From NCBI GenBank assembly GCA_016708875.1, contig JADJFA010000010.1, positions 198,962 through 262,961 of the forward strand: DNA of 64,000 nucleotides, given 5' to 3'. Both the position numbers and the translations under genes were made by a program. The DNA comes from Lewinellaceae bacterium. GTDB taxonomy: Bacteria; Bacteroidota; Bacteroidia; Chitinophagales; Saprospiraceae. Shown one piece after another: positions 1 to 10,145 of the stretch; the stretch's first letter is position 1; the number at the start of each line of letters is the position of its first letter. The notes beneath the pieces were generated by a model. It was not told where the DNA came from. It saw only the letters and a list, made by a program, of their open reading frames with translations, and searched no databases.

Positions 1-3000
1 CGCTCAGGGCATCAGTACAGCCGTTCCCATCTGTCACCGTGAGTATGTAGTTTCCCGCAGGGATGTTAATAATGTCTTCCGTGGTTTCACCGTTTGACCA
101 TTCGAATGTGTACGGTGATACGCCTCCTATTACACTGGCATTGATGCTACCATTGTCCAACCCACAGGTACTTGAGGTCGAAATCGCACTGAGTGAAGGC
201 AAATTTGTGCCATTGTTTACCGTAAACGATGCCTCATTTGTGCAAGAACCTCCTGCGCTGACAGTAACCGTATAATTTCCCGACGGCAAACCGAAATGTC
301 TTCAGTCGTAGCACCATTCGACCAGTTATAAGTGTAGTTGTTGGGCGGGGTCACGATTAAATTTATGCTACCGTTGCCACCGTTACAGGAAGTATTGTTG
401 GTGATGTTAGCATTCAGATTAAAATCTGGATTGGTATTACTCACATCAATACTGATTGTATTGGTACAGCCGTTGCTACCAGTGACCGTAAGCGTATAAT
501 TGCCCGCAAAGAGGTTGGAAATATCCTCGGTTGTCGCGCCATTTGACCAAAGGAAGGTAAAGGGTGCAACACCCCCTGAGACGCTGGCATTGATGCTGCC
601 ATTTTCTAAATCACAGGTACTGGAGGTTGGTACAGCTGTGAGAGACGGCAAATTAGAAACGTCGTTCACGGTGAAGGTACCTTCCTCTATGCAAGAACCG
701 CCTGCGCTGACTGTAACAGTGTAGTTGCCAGGCAAAAGATTGAAAATATCCTCTGTGGTGGCACCATTTGACCAGTTATAGGTGTAATTATTAGAGGGAG
801 TCACATTCAGGTTTATACTACCGTTGCCACTGTTACAGGATGTATTATTGGTGATGTTAGCGTTCAGATTAAAATCTGGATTGGTATTACTCACATCAAT
901 ACTGATTGTATTGGTACAGCCGTTGCTACCAGTGACCGTAAGCATATAATTGCCCGCAAAGAGGTTGGAAATATCCTCGGTTGTCGCGCCATTTGACCAA
1001 AGGAAGGTAAAGGGTGCAACGCCCCCGGATACACTGGCATTGATGCTGCCATTGTTCAAATCGCAGGTGCTGGACGTCGGCAAAGCAGTGAGAGACGGCA
1101 AATTAGAAACGTCGTTTACAGTGAAAGTACCTTCCTCAATGCAAGAACCGCCTGCGCTGACTGTGACGGTATAGTTGCCGGGCTGGAGGTTAAATATATC
1201 TTCTGTGGTTGCACCATTTGACCAGTCATAGGTGTAATTATTAGAGGAGTCACTGTCAGGTTTATACTACCGTTGCCGCTATTACAACTTGAATTGTTTG
1301 TAATGACTGCAGTTATATTGAATGATGGGTTTATATTATTTACATTGACGCTTATGGTTTTGGTGCAATCGTTGGCGCCCGTTACAGTCAGCTCATAGGT
1401 TCCAGCTGTAATATTGGACAGGTCTTCAGTCGTCGCGCCATTTGACCAAAGGTATGCGAAGGGGGCAACACCCCCAGATACGGTCGCATTGATGCTGCCA
1501 TTAGGAAGATCACAGGTAGAACTCGTCGGCGATGCAGAAAGGTTGGGCAAGCTAGGCGCATCATTTACGATATAGGTAGCACTGGCTGAGCAGCTGACCC
1601 CTTGTGTTACTGTCACCATGTAATTGCCTCCTGCAAGGTTCGAAAGGTCCTCCGTGGTTGCCCCATTTGACCATGCGTAATTATAAGAACCTCCGGGTGA
1701 TACACTCAGATCTATGGCACCGTTGCCATTAGCACAAGATGTGTTATGGGTAATCACTGAAGTTAAGGGTAGGGTTAACGATATTGTCATTCACCGTGAT
1801 TGAATGCGTTGCAGAACAGTTATTGATATCAGTTATGGTAACACTATAGGTGCCGGGGAGCAGATTACTCAGATCTTGGGTGGTTTGGCCACCCGACCAC
1901 ATATAGGTATATGGAGCGTTGCCACCCGTTACCGAAAGATCCACCGAGCCATTGCTTTGACCACATGTTGCGGAAACCGTTGTTGAGCTTGGGATCAGCG
2001 TTATTCCTGTTACAATGGCCGACCCTGAAACTGTTCCAGCACAGTCAGCGTCCAAATCAATGCTATTCACACTGACAAGGGTGTACGTGCCAGGCTGTGT
2101 GGCCACGATGATATAAGGAGAGTTGCTGGTGGTAATTGGGGCTTGTGGTACGCCATTGATGGCATATACAAACTCCCAATCAGGCTCTCCTGTGAGTGTC
2201 ACGGTAAGATCGACAGACCCTCCAGCGCTGGTACAAATGGCTCCGCCTCCTGAAATGTTGGCAGTAGGTTTTGTATCACATTGACGGTAATGCAGGATTG
2301 TGTCGGATTGGTATAGCACAGGTTTGAGGTTGAAACGCACAAGGTCGCTGTTCCACTAAATCCAGTAGCCCATGATACCGAAATATCATTGTCGTTGCCG
2401 TTTATCGTACCAGCATTGGAGGGCGACGGCGTCCAGGTATAGGTGGTTGCACCATTAACTGGCGGCAATTCGTAATCAGTTGTGCTCCCCTGGCAGACTG
2501 GGGTTGGGCCTGTAACCGGGCCAGGGTTGTCGGGAGGAAAACCAGTTGTGGAGCCTTCAATGACCTGTATTTCATAATCGCATACATTCCCGGAACAGCC
2601 ATCAATCACAAACCAATATACTTGACCGATAACAAAATCATTAGCCGATAGGGTAAAGGGATCCTCCGTGCAAGAACATTGCGCATCCATCAGGTTGTCG
2701 GTACACCAGCCATTTGGGGGAGGGAAGGCTGGGCAATTGTCATAAATCGCAGCCTGAAGCCCCTGCTGGCCGCCTGTTTCGCAGTTGGATGGCGTGATTT
2801 CAAGGGTAATGGTGGTTGTGCCTGCAAAAAAACCAAACCACTCGTCGTTGTTCAATTGCCAGCCAGAACAGCAAGGGTAGTTCCTCGGTTGGTTACTGTT
2901 GTTGATTTCGGTGCAATAACCATCCAGGTCTTCACAAATGACAGGGCTGCCGCAGTTGTTGCCAGGACTTGGAAAGCCTGGCGGCGGGCATTGGCCAAAA

Positions 3001-3056
3001 ACAGGAAGAGAAAGGCTGAGGAACAAAAGGCTAAGGAGCGAGTAAAGAAGTTTCAT
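1..3056 (-). CDS. SprB-repeat secreted adhesin, frame-shifted, 3' end outside window
   Basis: The gene starts at 3056 with a signal peptide (MKLLYSLLSLLFLSLS, cleavage near FGQ). A cysteine-rich N-terminal domain (about residues 22-165) and a PKD-like domain with the YTWTPSPSNAG motif follow, then many SprB repeats of roughly 75 residues marked by WSNGATTED and NGSIN. Such proteins are surface adhesins exported by the type IX system; SprB itself mediates gliding in Flavobacterium. The reading frame breaks about four times: near 2275 (one A short in an A run, where IQKPTANISGG should read on), near 1758, near 1246 (GGG read as GG) and near 295 (one base short against the paralogous repeat). 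The protein continues past base 1, so no C-terminal sorting domain is visible. A real pseudogene cannot be excluded, but consensus errors are more likely. Confidence 0.85.
297..1196. repeat. Tandem 450-bp repeat inside the SprB-like gene
   Basis: Two adjacent copies of a unit of about 450 bases, each coding for a pair of SprB repeats, are nearly identical. For example the segments 446-495 and 896-945 match base for base at an offset of 450. A more diverged third copy lies at 1200-1700. Recent unit duplication is the simplest reading, and such arrays are prone to copy-number change and to assembly collapse. Confidence 0.8.
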
Positions 3057-3251
3057 AAGTAACGGTGGTTTAAATCGTCAATAAGGCATTTCGCTATGTG
3101 ACTTTATACTTGTTTCAATGCCATTTATTTAGTGAATGAGGAACAGTATCGGTGTAAATGTAGAAAATTGTTCAAAAAAGAAGCATTTCTTTTACTAAAG
3201 AGATCCTTGGCCTATTTCAAAAAATAGAGAGATAAATTTCCATCAAGCCGC

Positions 3252-3259
3252 TACTTTCG
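3252..3259 (+). promoter_or_regulatory. Candidate -7 promoter box for the GH13 gene
   Basis: TACTTTCG differs by one base from the Bacteroidota TAnnTTTG box. It lies 24 bases before the ATG at 3284, which would give a leader of about 18 bases. This supports 3284 rather than 3328 as the true start of the downstream gene. Confidence 0.4.
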
Positions 3260-3283
3260 CCCATCTGCTCAACAATTTCTTTC

Positions 3284-4965
3284 ATGAAAAAAATGCCTTA
3301 GTTCGTCCTTCAAGATCATAGGCCTTCTTGCCTGTTCCACGCCCAAAAACACTTCCAAATCCGCCTCCAACACCCCACCCCTTCCTCTGGCAAAACGCCA
3401 ATATTTATTTCCTGCTCACCGATCGTTTCCAAAACGGCGATCAGACCAACGATGTCAACTTTAGTCGCTCGGCCTCAACCGCCACCTTGCGCGGTTTTAT
3501 GGGCGGCGATATCAAAGGAATCACCCAAAAAATAGAGGAGGGCTACTTTGATCGCCTGGGTATTTCGGCAATATGGTTCACGCCCGTGGTGGAGCAAATA
3601 CACGCCCCCGTGAACGAAGGAACTGGAAATACATATGGCTTTCACGGATACTGGACCAAAGACTGGACCCGCCTTGACCCTAATTTTGGCACTGAAAATG
3701 ACCTCGCCCAACTCGTCGCATCCGCGCACCAGCATGGTATACGCATCGTGCTCGACGCAGTGATCAACCACACAGGTCCGGCTACTGAACAAGACCCTTT
3801 TTGGACGGATTGGGCGCGCTCCGGCCCTCGTTGTACTTACCAGAGCTATGCAACTACCACCGCCTGTGGACTTGTGGATAACCTTCCCGATATTTTTACC
3901 GAAAGCGACAAACCCGTGGAACTGCCCGCGTTTTTAAAAGATAAGTGGCGGAAAGAAGGTCGGCTCGAAAAAGAAACAGCCGAACTCGACGCTTTCTTCA
4001 AACGAACAGGCTACCCTCGTGCCCCTCGTTTTTACATCATCAAATGGCTCACAGACTACATTCGGGAATATGGCGTAGATGGCTACCGCTGTGATACAGC
4101 CAAACACATCGAAGAAAGCGTTTGGGCCGAATTCCGCAAAGAAGCCGACCGCGCTTTCCGCGACTGGAAAAAAGCAAACCGTTCCAAAGTGCTGGATAAC
4201 AACGATTTCTACATGGTCGGCGAAGTGTACAACTACTTTGTTTCCGGCGGGCGGCTGTACGATTTTGGAGATAAGAAAGTAGACTTTTTCGCCAACGGCT
4301 TTGACGCGCTCATCAATTTTGACCTGAAAAACGATGCGCAAAAACCCTCCTATGAGGCCATTTTTTCAAAATACGACCACCTGCTCCGCACCGAACTCAA
4401 GGGGAAAAGCGTACTAAACTACCTTGCTTCCCACGACGATGGCGGGCCGTTCGACAAGGAGCGCAAAAAGCCCTTTGAAGCCGGCACGAAACTCCTGCTC
4501 TGCCCAGGCGCCGCACAAGTGTATTATGGCGACGAGACCAGCCGTTCGCTCGAAATCCCTGGCACAGAAGGGGATGCTACCCTTCGCTCATTCATGAACT
4601 GGGAAGAACTGGCTGCCAACGCCGAACGCAATGGTTTTAAAACCCAAAACGTGCTGACACACTGGCAGAAACTGGGTCGTTTTCGCAAAGAACATCCTGC
4701 TGTGGGCGCAGGTACGCACACCATGCTCACGGCAAGTCCTTATACATTCAAAAGAGCGTATCGCTCCGGCAAATACACCGATGCCGTTGTGGTCGGGCTG
4801 GATATGCCCAAAGGCAAAAAAACGCTGGAAGTAGCAGGTGTTTTTGCAGATGGAGCAATGGTAAACGATTACTACTCAGGGCAAAAACTGCTGGTATCTG
4901 GAGGAAAAGTAATGGTGGATTCGGAATGGGGAATTGTGCTGTTGGGACAGTACTTAAACCTTTAA
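3284..4965 (+). CDS. GH13 alpha-amylase family glycoside hydrolase, probable lipoprotein
   Basis: This glycoside hydrolase acts on alpha-glucans. The conserved GH13 regions are present in order: DAVINH (region I), GYRCDTAKH with the nucleophile Asp (II), MVGEVYNY with the acid/base Glu (III) and LASHDD with the second Asp (IV). The open frame runs unbroken from a TTG at 3328 (545 aa). Upstream, an ATG at 3284 followed by a neighbouring frame encodes MKKCLSSSFKIIGLLACSTP, a lipoprotein signal with the lipobox LLAC. Removing one A from the A7 run at 3287 and one C from the C4 run near 3384 would join it to PFLWQNANIYF. The enzyme is therefore probably anchored to the outer membrane or periplasm, where it would take part in maltodextrin use. 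The substrate is not determined by the sequence. Confidence 0.9.
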
Positions 4966-4975
4966 CGTACTTAAA

Positions 4976-5210
4976 TAAACCGCAAAACCGCAAAACCATG
5001 CCTGTCGGCAGGTAAACAGGAGAACCGCAAAATTTAAAATAGACCAGGAACCTACGACAAAGGATCTTATTTTATGTTGGAGCCACCGCGGCCAGGGAGG
5101 CTACAGCGATTAAAGCTCGCGGCGCCAACGCGCGCCGCGAGGGCAGCAGTAGATAGCTCAACTCCATTAATTTTAAATTTTGCGGTTCTCCGGTTTCATT
5201 TTGCGGTTTA
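4976..5210. repeat. Intergenic inverted repeats with a GC-rich inner hairpin
   Basis: The left arm (4976-5040) and right arm (5169-5210) share the inverted word set TTTTGCGGTTCTCC and TTTTGCGGTTT. Inside, 5116-5125 (CTCGCGGCGC) pairs perfectly with 5132-5141. The same TTTTGCGGTT words recur at 7208-7337. No gene is seen in the gap; the structure may terminate the GH13 transcript. Confidence 0.7.
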
Positions 5211-5228
5211 ATTCACATTTCATATTCA

Positions 5229-5794
5229 ATGGAAATCACCCTAGTCTTCTATCCCGCCACCCGCGCCGAGTGGCGCGCATGGCTCGAAACCAACCACCGC
5301 AGCGAGCCAGAAATATGGCTCCGCCTCTATAACAAAGCCTCCGGGAAACCCTCAGTCGGGTACAGCGATCTCGTAGAGGAGTGCCTTTGCTTTGGCTGGA
5401 TTGACGGTATCAAAAAAAAGTACGACCAGGAAAGCAGTGTGCAGCGCGTCACACCGCGTCGTAAAAAAGTTTTCTCTCCGAACTCAACCGCCAACGCATT
5501 TGGAAACTACAGGCCAATGGGCTGATGACTCCGGCCGGGTTAGAGCCTTTAAAAGACCAAATCGGCTCGCCCGACGACCCCATTGAAATCCCGGATTGGG
5601 TAGAAGAACAACTCCGTGCCGACCCAAATGTATGGGCTACATTCAATGCCTTCCCCCATCTTTACAAACGCCTTAAAATTGGTTATATCCTCGACATAAA
5701 AGGTGCAGGCCTACAGGCTGAAGCCCAAAAACGGCTCGACAATCTTATCAAAATGACGAGGCAAGGAAAGATGTACGGAACGCAGCCCTTGTAA
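5229..5794 (+). CDS. YdeI/OmpD-associated family protein, frame-shifted
   Basis: The first part (5229 to about 5465) carries the family signature EIWLRLYNKASGKPSVGYSD and ECLCFGWIDGIKKKYD. The second part, in another frame, carries the C-terminal LMTPAGLEPLK and a helical tail. An A6 run at 5462-5467 read as A7 restores one frame (RRKKSFLSELNRQRIWKLQANG) of 188 residues, normal for the family. Members are small cytoplasmic proteins related to the bacteriocin-protection protein YdeI; no biochemical activity is firmly known. The start ATG follows the inverted repeat directly. It may be transcribed alone. Confidence 0.8.
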
Positions 5795-5974
5795 ATGTCC
5801 AATGTCCAACAAGGAATTTCCAATGTCCAAATAGGCTCTGCACTTGAGTCTTGCGGTTATCTAAGGGCATTAGGTCAACGTGAGTGGCTAAACGCGAAGC
5901 CTACTTGGAAATTGGAAATTCCTTGTTGGACATTGGACATTCCTTTGGAAATTCCTTGTTGGACATTGGACATT
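5794..5974. repeat. Inverted repeat filling the gap between two stop codons
   Basis: A 30-base segment at 5794-5823 is the exact reverse complement of both 5913-5942 and 5945-5974. The outer ends coincide with the stop codons of the two convergent genes. It is probably a bidirectional terminator, built from repeated words such as GGACATT. Confidence 0.85.
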
Positions 5975-7165
5975 CAGTTCACCGGTTTCACCCGGCCCGC
6001 CAGCCAAACGCTTGCCAAAATGAGCGCAATGGAAAAATAGCCCACCCAATCGTAGTGCTCAATGCGGCCTTCCGCACTTTTTGAGACAATTGCGCCGCCA
6101 ATCATGGCTGACACACCGGTAGCGAGTTGTTGCATTGAAGAATTGATGCTCATAAATCCGCCGCGTTGATGTGGAAGCACTACGCTTGAAATGAGGGCTT
6201 GGGTAGGTATCATACGCCCATTTACCACAATAAAAAACAGCCCGGAAATTGTCAGCACTCCCCAAAGTGGCATGGGCCAAAGGTTGGTGATGAGCCAGAC
6301 CGGGATAAGTGAAAGCAACGCGAACATCACAAAAAACCGGGTATTTTCCGCGCCGATCAGCCAAACGGCCCACCAAGGGCGCACTGAAAATAGTGAGCAG
6401 CCCCCCTACGAAGTAGATGAGGAAAATATCGTCCTGATGATAGCCCACATTCCCTACGAGCGACGGCGCGATAAAGGGGATAATGGCAAAATGGCCCAGC
6501 ATCAACACGATAGAGAGCGAGAGCGCACGCATTTGATTGGGTGTCTGGAAAATATCGGTGAGCACCTGAAACGGTTTGTGCGAGGGCAGTTTTTCCCGAA
6601 TATGTTTGTTGATGGGTGGTACAGCCAATACAACCAAAACCAGCACCCCAATACCCAAAAATCCGATTGCTAAAAACGGAATGTGCCAGCTGAATTTCGA
6701 TGCCAGCCAAAGCCCTACAGGCACTCCTGCCACCGATGCTGCGGAAAAGGCAGTCATAAGCACTCCCATTGCAGTAGCACGACGTTCGTATTCAAAGGTA
6801 TCAGCCACAATGGCGAGCACCTGCGCTCCTATCATGCCGCCGAATAAGCCGGCGAGCACCCGCGCCGCTACCAGCATTTCGTAATTCGGCGCGAAGGCAC
6901 AGGAGAAAGTGCCGAACAAAAAACCCACGTATGCAAAGACCAGCACCTTTTTGCGGTCGAAACGATCCACAAAAAAGGCGGAGATAAAACTGGAAATGCC
7001 AGCAGTAATGGCATAGGCCGACACGGCCAAACTGAATTGTTGTGGGTTGATTTTCAGCAGGTCCATGAGCTGCGGACCCAAGGGCATCATGATCATAAAG
7101 TCCATGATGTGGGTGAAATTTACAGCAGCAAGGGCAATGAGCAGCAGGCGTTCTTTTGAATTCAT
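5974..7165 (-). CDS. MFS transporter, frame-shifted
   Basis: This is a major facilitator superfamily permease of 396 residues with about twelve membrane segments after correction. It starts at the ATG at 7165 (MNSKERLLLIALAAVNFTHI) and shows the loop 2-3 signature FVDRFDRKKVL and the motif LVGRLADRRGKYPV. The frame changes near 6332 in a T run: T6 read as T5 joins GKYPVF to VMFALLSLIPVW. It resembles drug or arabinose-type efflux permeases (inference); the substrate is unknown. An upstream in-frame extension to 7270 is encoded by the intergenic palindrome and is not taken as coding. Confidence 0.85.
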
Positions 7166-7207
7166 AAGGCCCTGAAACAGCGCAGATGGACGAGGGTTTT
7201 GATCTTT

Positions 7208-7337
7208 ATATAAAACCGCAAAATTTAAAACCGGAGAACCGCAAAATTTAAAATTAAGAGGGGTTTGCACTCAATAATGATAAGATTATCGAGTGCAAAC
7301 CCCTCTCAGTTTTATATTTTGCGGTTTTCAGGTTTTT
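7208..7337. repeat. Intergenic nested inverted repeat
   Basis: GAGGGGTTTGCACTC at 7258-7272 pairs perfectly with 7291-7305. The outer flanks repeat the words AAAACCGCAAAATTTAAA and their complement. It lies between the DUF4097-like gene and the MFS gene, both on the minus strand, and is probably a terminator or processing hairpin. Confidence 0.8.
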
Positions 7338-7355
7338 GCAGTTTTCCTGTTTAAA

Positions 7356-8510
7356 TCACTTTATCACAAAATCTCCATAGGTAAGCCTCGCCTTCACCAG
7401 CCCTTTGGCACTCTCGCTGCCGAGATAGCCTACCAAGGTTTCACGCTCCCCGGAATCGCTGCGGTTTTTCACTGTTGCAGCATTGGGCACGTGGGCATCG
7501 GCGTAATTCACCTCTGCATCAAAACGGTAGTTGGCGCCCCGTTCTATTTCTACAGTGACCCCGGTGTATTTTCCTACCACATTCACATTAGAAAAATTGC
7601 GGCTCAATGCATTGATACCGAGCGTCCCATAACACATGTCCGCATCAATGCCTTCGCGCACTGCGGCAAATCCCATATCCGAGTACTGTGCTGTGATATA
7701 AGCGGTACGGATGCTGATACTTTTCAAATTGGCGTATTTGGTTTGGAGACGCAGTTCTTCGATATTGCCAAAGTTAAAATCGTCGAATTTTGAAGTGATG
7801 CGCAGATTGTTGGCCTTGTCCACTCTGGTCTCCGAATACTTCGTATCCAACTGAATATCATTGGCTTCGCTCACGTTCAGAGCGCTGTAACTGGAGTGGC
7901 CGGAGAGGTTGTTTACCCGAGCAAGCCAGGCTTTGCTGCTGCCTAAATCAATGTCTACATCGTTGCTGATGGCTTCTGTGCGGAGTTCGCCGTACTTGAT
8001 TTCGGCGATGAGTTTGCCCTTCAGAGCAGCTACCCAGGCATTTCCGTACTTGTTTTTCAAGTCCAATTGGTTGGTGGCGGGCATCCAGACTTCATAGTTT
8101 ATTTTGAAGTCGTCGCCACAGGTTTTGGCAGGCCACCAGAAAACGCCTCCATAATTCATCGCTTCGGCAATCATAGTTTCCGCCTTCACATAACCCCAGG
8201 TGTTGATAAAGTTTACGTTTAGGTTTTTAAAGGCTTCATCGGCTTCCCGCTGGGTTTTCGCGTTCACCACGATGGTCACATCAATTTTTACGGAGTTGTT
8301 TTGCCAGGTTTTTACTTTCACGTCGCCGTACTTGTTGTACAGGGCGGTAGTGCCGTCGGTGGAAGTACCAAACTCCCGGTTAATGGTTTTGGTGAATTCC
8401 TGCGCCGGCCCGGTCGCCCACACGGCGAATGTTTGCCCCAGAAAGAGGCACAGAAGTATGGTCGCTCTATTGCTGGCCATGACTATCGGTTTAAATGTTT
8501 TTGATTCCAT
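7356..8510 (-). CDS. DUF4097-like secreted beta-strand repeat protein
   Basis: A signal-peptide-like N-terminus (ATILLCLFLGQTFAVWA) precedes a long run of short beta repeats such as LKNKYGNAWVAAL, IAEIKYGELRTEAI and IQLDTKYSETRVDKA, typical of putative adhesin DUF4097 proteins. The role is not established; these proteins often sit next to ECF sigma and anti-sigma genes, as here, and may be envelope stress or sensing components (inference). Two starts are plausible, 8510 (overlapping the upstream gene by 20 bases) and 8480. It is the last gene of the three-gene sigma cluster at 9931-7356. Confidence 0.75.
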   Translation of the reverse strand: MESKTFKPIVMASNRATILLCLFLGQTFAVWATGPAQEFTKTINREFGTSTDGTTALYNKYGDVKVKTWQNNSVKIDVTIVVNAKTQREADEAFKNLNVNFINTWGYVKAETMIAEAMNYGGVFWWPAKTCGDDFKINYEVWMPATNQLDLKNKYGNAWVAALKGKLIAEIKYGELRTEAISNDVDIDLGSSKAWLARVNNLSGHSSYSALNVSEANDIQLDTKYSETRVDKANNLRITSKFDDFNFGNIEELRLQTKYANLKSISIRTAYITAQYSDMGFAAVREGIDADMCYGTLGINALSRNFSNVNVVGKYTGVTVEIERGANYRFDAEVNYADAHVPNAATVKNRSDSGERETLVGYLGSESAKGLVKARLTYGDFVIK

Positions 8511-9276
8511 TGCTTTGTTTACTGTTGTCGCCACCGTTGTTTGATTTCTCCAGATGTTCCAAAACCCTTTGGAGAATGGCCATTTTGGCCTTATAATTAT
8601 TAATCATGGCACGCACTACCTGCTCGCGGTTTCCTGGCGGCACATTTGCCAATTCCAGTTGAAGCTGTTCCATGATCACGTCCAGTTGTTCCAAATCTTC
8701 GCCTACTTCAGCGGCTTGGTTGCCTGTGAAGGTTGCCAGTTTTTCCTGCTTCACAGAAATGCCACGCTGGTAAAACTGTTCTAATTCAGCGTATTCCCCC
8801 GAAACTTCGCTCATTGCCATCCCTGATGGGTGGCCGCCTTGCCGTTCGTACCAGATGCCTCCGCCAATACCAACGACCAAAAGCACTAAGGAGGCTGCAA
8901 TGCGCATGATGGAGCGTTGCCAGCCTATATGCACTTTTATTGCCTTTGGTTTGGGCAGGCTCTGTGAGATATTTTCCCAAGCTTGTCCACTGGGCATTTC
9001 GGCATCAAAGGCTTCGCGGTTTTGGTGGATAAAAGATTCAAGGTCAGTGTGTTGAGTCAGTCGGTCTAAATCTTTCTCGATGCCTGCCCACACCAGATCG
9101 GAAGGCATCGCGGTATCCAACAGCACCCGGTCGCACATTATTTGACGTTCCAGAACATCGGAATCGGGTAGCCGTTCGAGCATACGTTCCAAGCCCGGCC
9201 ATCCATGAGCGCCCGGCACCGCCGCGTCGAATGCGTCGCGATGTTTTTGGATGAATATGTTTAGTGAGTCGGTCAT
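8491..9276 (-). CDS. Anti-sigma-like single-pass membrane protein with duplicated N-terminus
   Basis: The 261-residue protein has two related N-terminal copies (IFIQKHRDAFDAAVPG near residue 7 and SFIHQNREAFDAEMPSG near residue 81). One membrane helix follows at about 125-145 (IMRIAASLVLLVVGIGGG), then a Glu-rich coiled-coil tail. The position directly after an ECF sigma gene and the single-helix topology suggest an anti-sigma factor (inference). No zinc-binding ZAS motif is visible, so it is not a classical RsrA type. Confidence 0.65.
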   Translation of the reverse strand: MTDSLNIFIQKHRDAFDAAVPGAHGWPGLERMLERLPDSDVLERQIMCDRVLLDTAMPSDLVWAGIEKDLDRLTQHTDLESFIHQNREAFDAEMPSGQAWENISQSLPKPKAIKVHIGWQRSIMRIAASLVLLVVGIGGGIWYERQGGHPSGMAMSEVSGEYAELEQFYQRGISVKQEKLATFTGNQAAEVGEDLEQLDVIMEQLQLELANVPPGNREQVVRAMINNYKAKMAILQRVLEHLEKSNNGGDNSKQSNGIKNI

Positions 9277-9283
9277 TTTTTGT

Positions 9284-9384
9284 GGATTTGGTTATTTGTG
9301 GATTTGGGGATATTTGGGCCAGAGCTGGATCTCTTCACAGGGCGGCGAGGAATTCCAAGCCAGGTCAAACAAATAACCAAATCC
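9284..9384. repeat. Intergenic inverted repeat
   Basis: GGATTTGGTTATTTGT at 9284-9299 is the exact reverse complement of 9369-9384. The word GGATTTGG recurs beside the left arm. It lies between the sigma gene and the anti-sigma-like gene. Confidence 0.8.
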
Positions 9385-9403
9385 CCAACTCCTCAAATAA
9401 ACA

Positions 9404-9931
9404 TCAAGCCAGCATTTCCCTCAACCTCGCTTTCGCCCTGCTATACTGCGATTTTGAAGTGGCCTCTGTGACCCCCAAAATCTGCCCAATTTCTTCGTGA
9501 TCGTAGCCTTCTATTGCATAGAGGCTGAACACCACCCGGTATCCGTCCGGCAAGCCCTCGATGGCGCGGTTGATTTTTTCTACCGACCAAACAGGCTCCT
9601 GCACTGGCTCTGAAACCTCTGCCCGATCATGGGATGCGGTCAGCTCTGTCAAGGCTAACTTCCTGCTTTTCAGGAAGTTAATGCATTTATTCACGGTTAT
9701 TCGCTTTATCCAGGCGCCAATGCTGCTCTCGTACCGGAAGGACTCCAACTTGGTAAAAACCTCCACAAAAACACTCTGCAACAGGTCCTCCGCATCGTGT
9801 GGATGGCGCACCATGCGCAACGCGGTGTTATACATCGCGCGGGAATACAAACGATACAGCTCGAACTGAGCATCACGTCGGCCTTCCCGGCAGCGTTCAA
9901 TAAGGTCGCGGTGCGTTTGTGTGGCGTCCAT
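9404..9931 (-). CDS. ECF RNA polymerase sigma factor
   Basis: The 175-residue protein has sigma region 2 (YNTALRMVRHPHDAEDLLQSVFVEV) and region 4 with a helix-turn-helix (HEEIGQILGVTEATSKSQYSRAKARLREML), separated by a short linker, and lacks regions 1 and 3. It is a sigma-70 family ECF factor that would direct a small regulon, probably including its own cluster. The ATG at 9931 is chosen because the preceding eight codons are not conserved-looking. It heads the cluster with the anti-sigma-like and DUF4097-like genes. Confidence 0.93.
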   Translation of the reverse strand: MDATQTHRDLIERCREGRRDAQFELYRLYSRAMYNTALRMVRHPHDAEDLLQSVFVEVFTKLESFRYESSIGAWIKRITVNKCINFLKSRKLALTELTASHDRAEVSEPVQEPVWSVEKINRAIEGLPDGYRVVFSLYAIEGYDHEEIGQILGVTEATSKSQYSRAKARLREMLA

Positions 9932-10145
9932 TTTGTAAGGCAATAGTAGTGACAAATGTTAAGGTGCGAGGTTGCACAACAAGTCGGTTTGTCACGAAAA
10001 AATTGCGGAGTGGGGGCTGTTCCGAACTGCAATTTTAGAAAACTGGCAGAAAAGCCAGTAAATTATACAACAGTTTCCACGAATTGTGTATCAACTGATC
10101 TTGGGAACACCTCGAACTTTGCAAAAACATGAAACATTTATTACC

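Noticed and set aside
7166..7270. N-terminal extension MQTPLNFKFCG of the MFS transporter
   Set aside because: It is encoded by the intergenic palindrome; the same peptide start appears on the other strand at 7293. The ATG at 7165 begins the first membrane helix.
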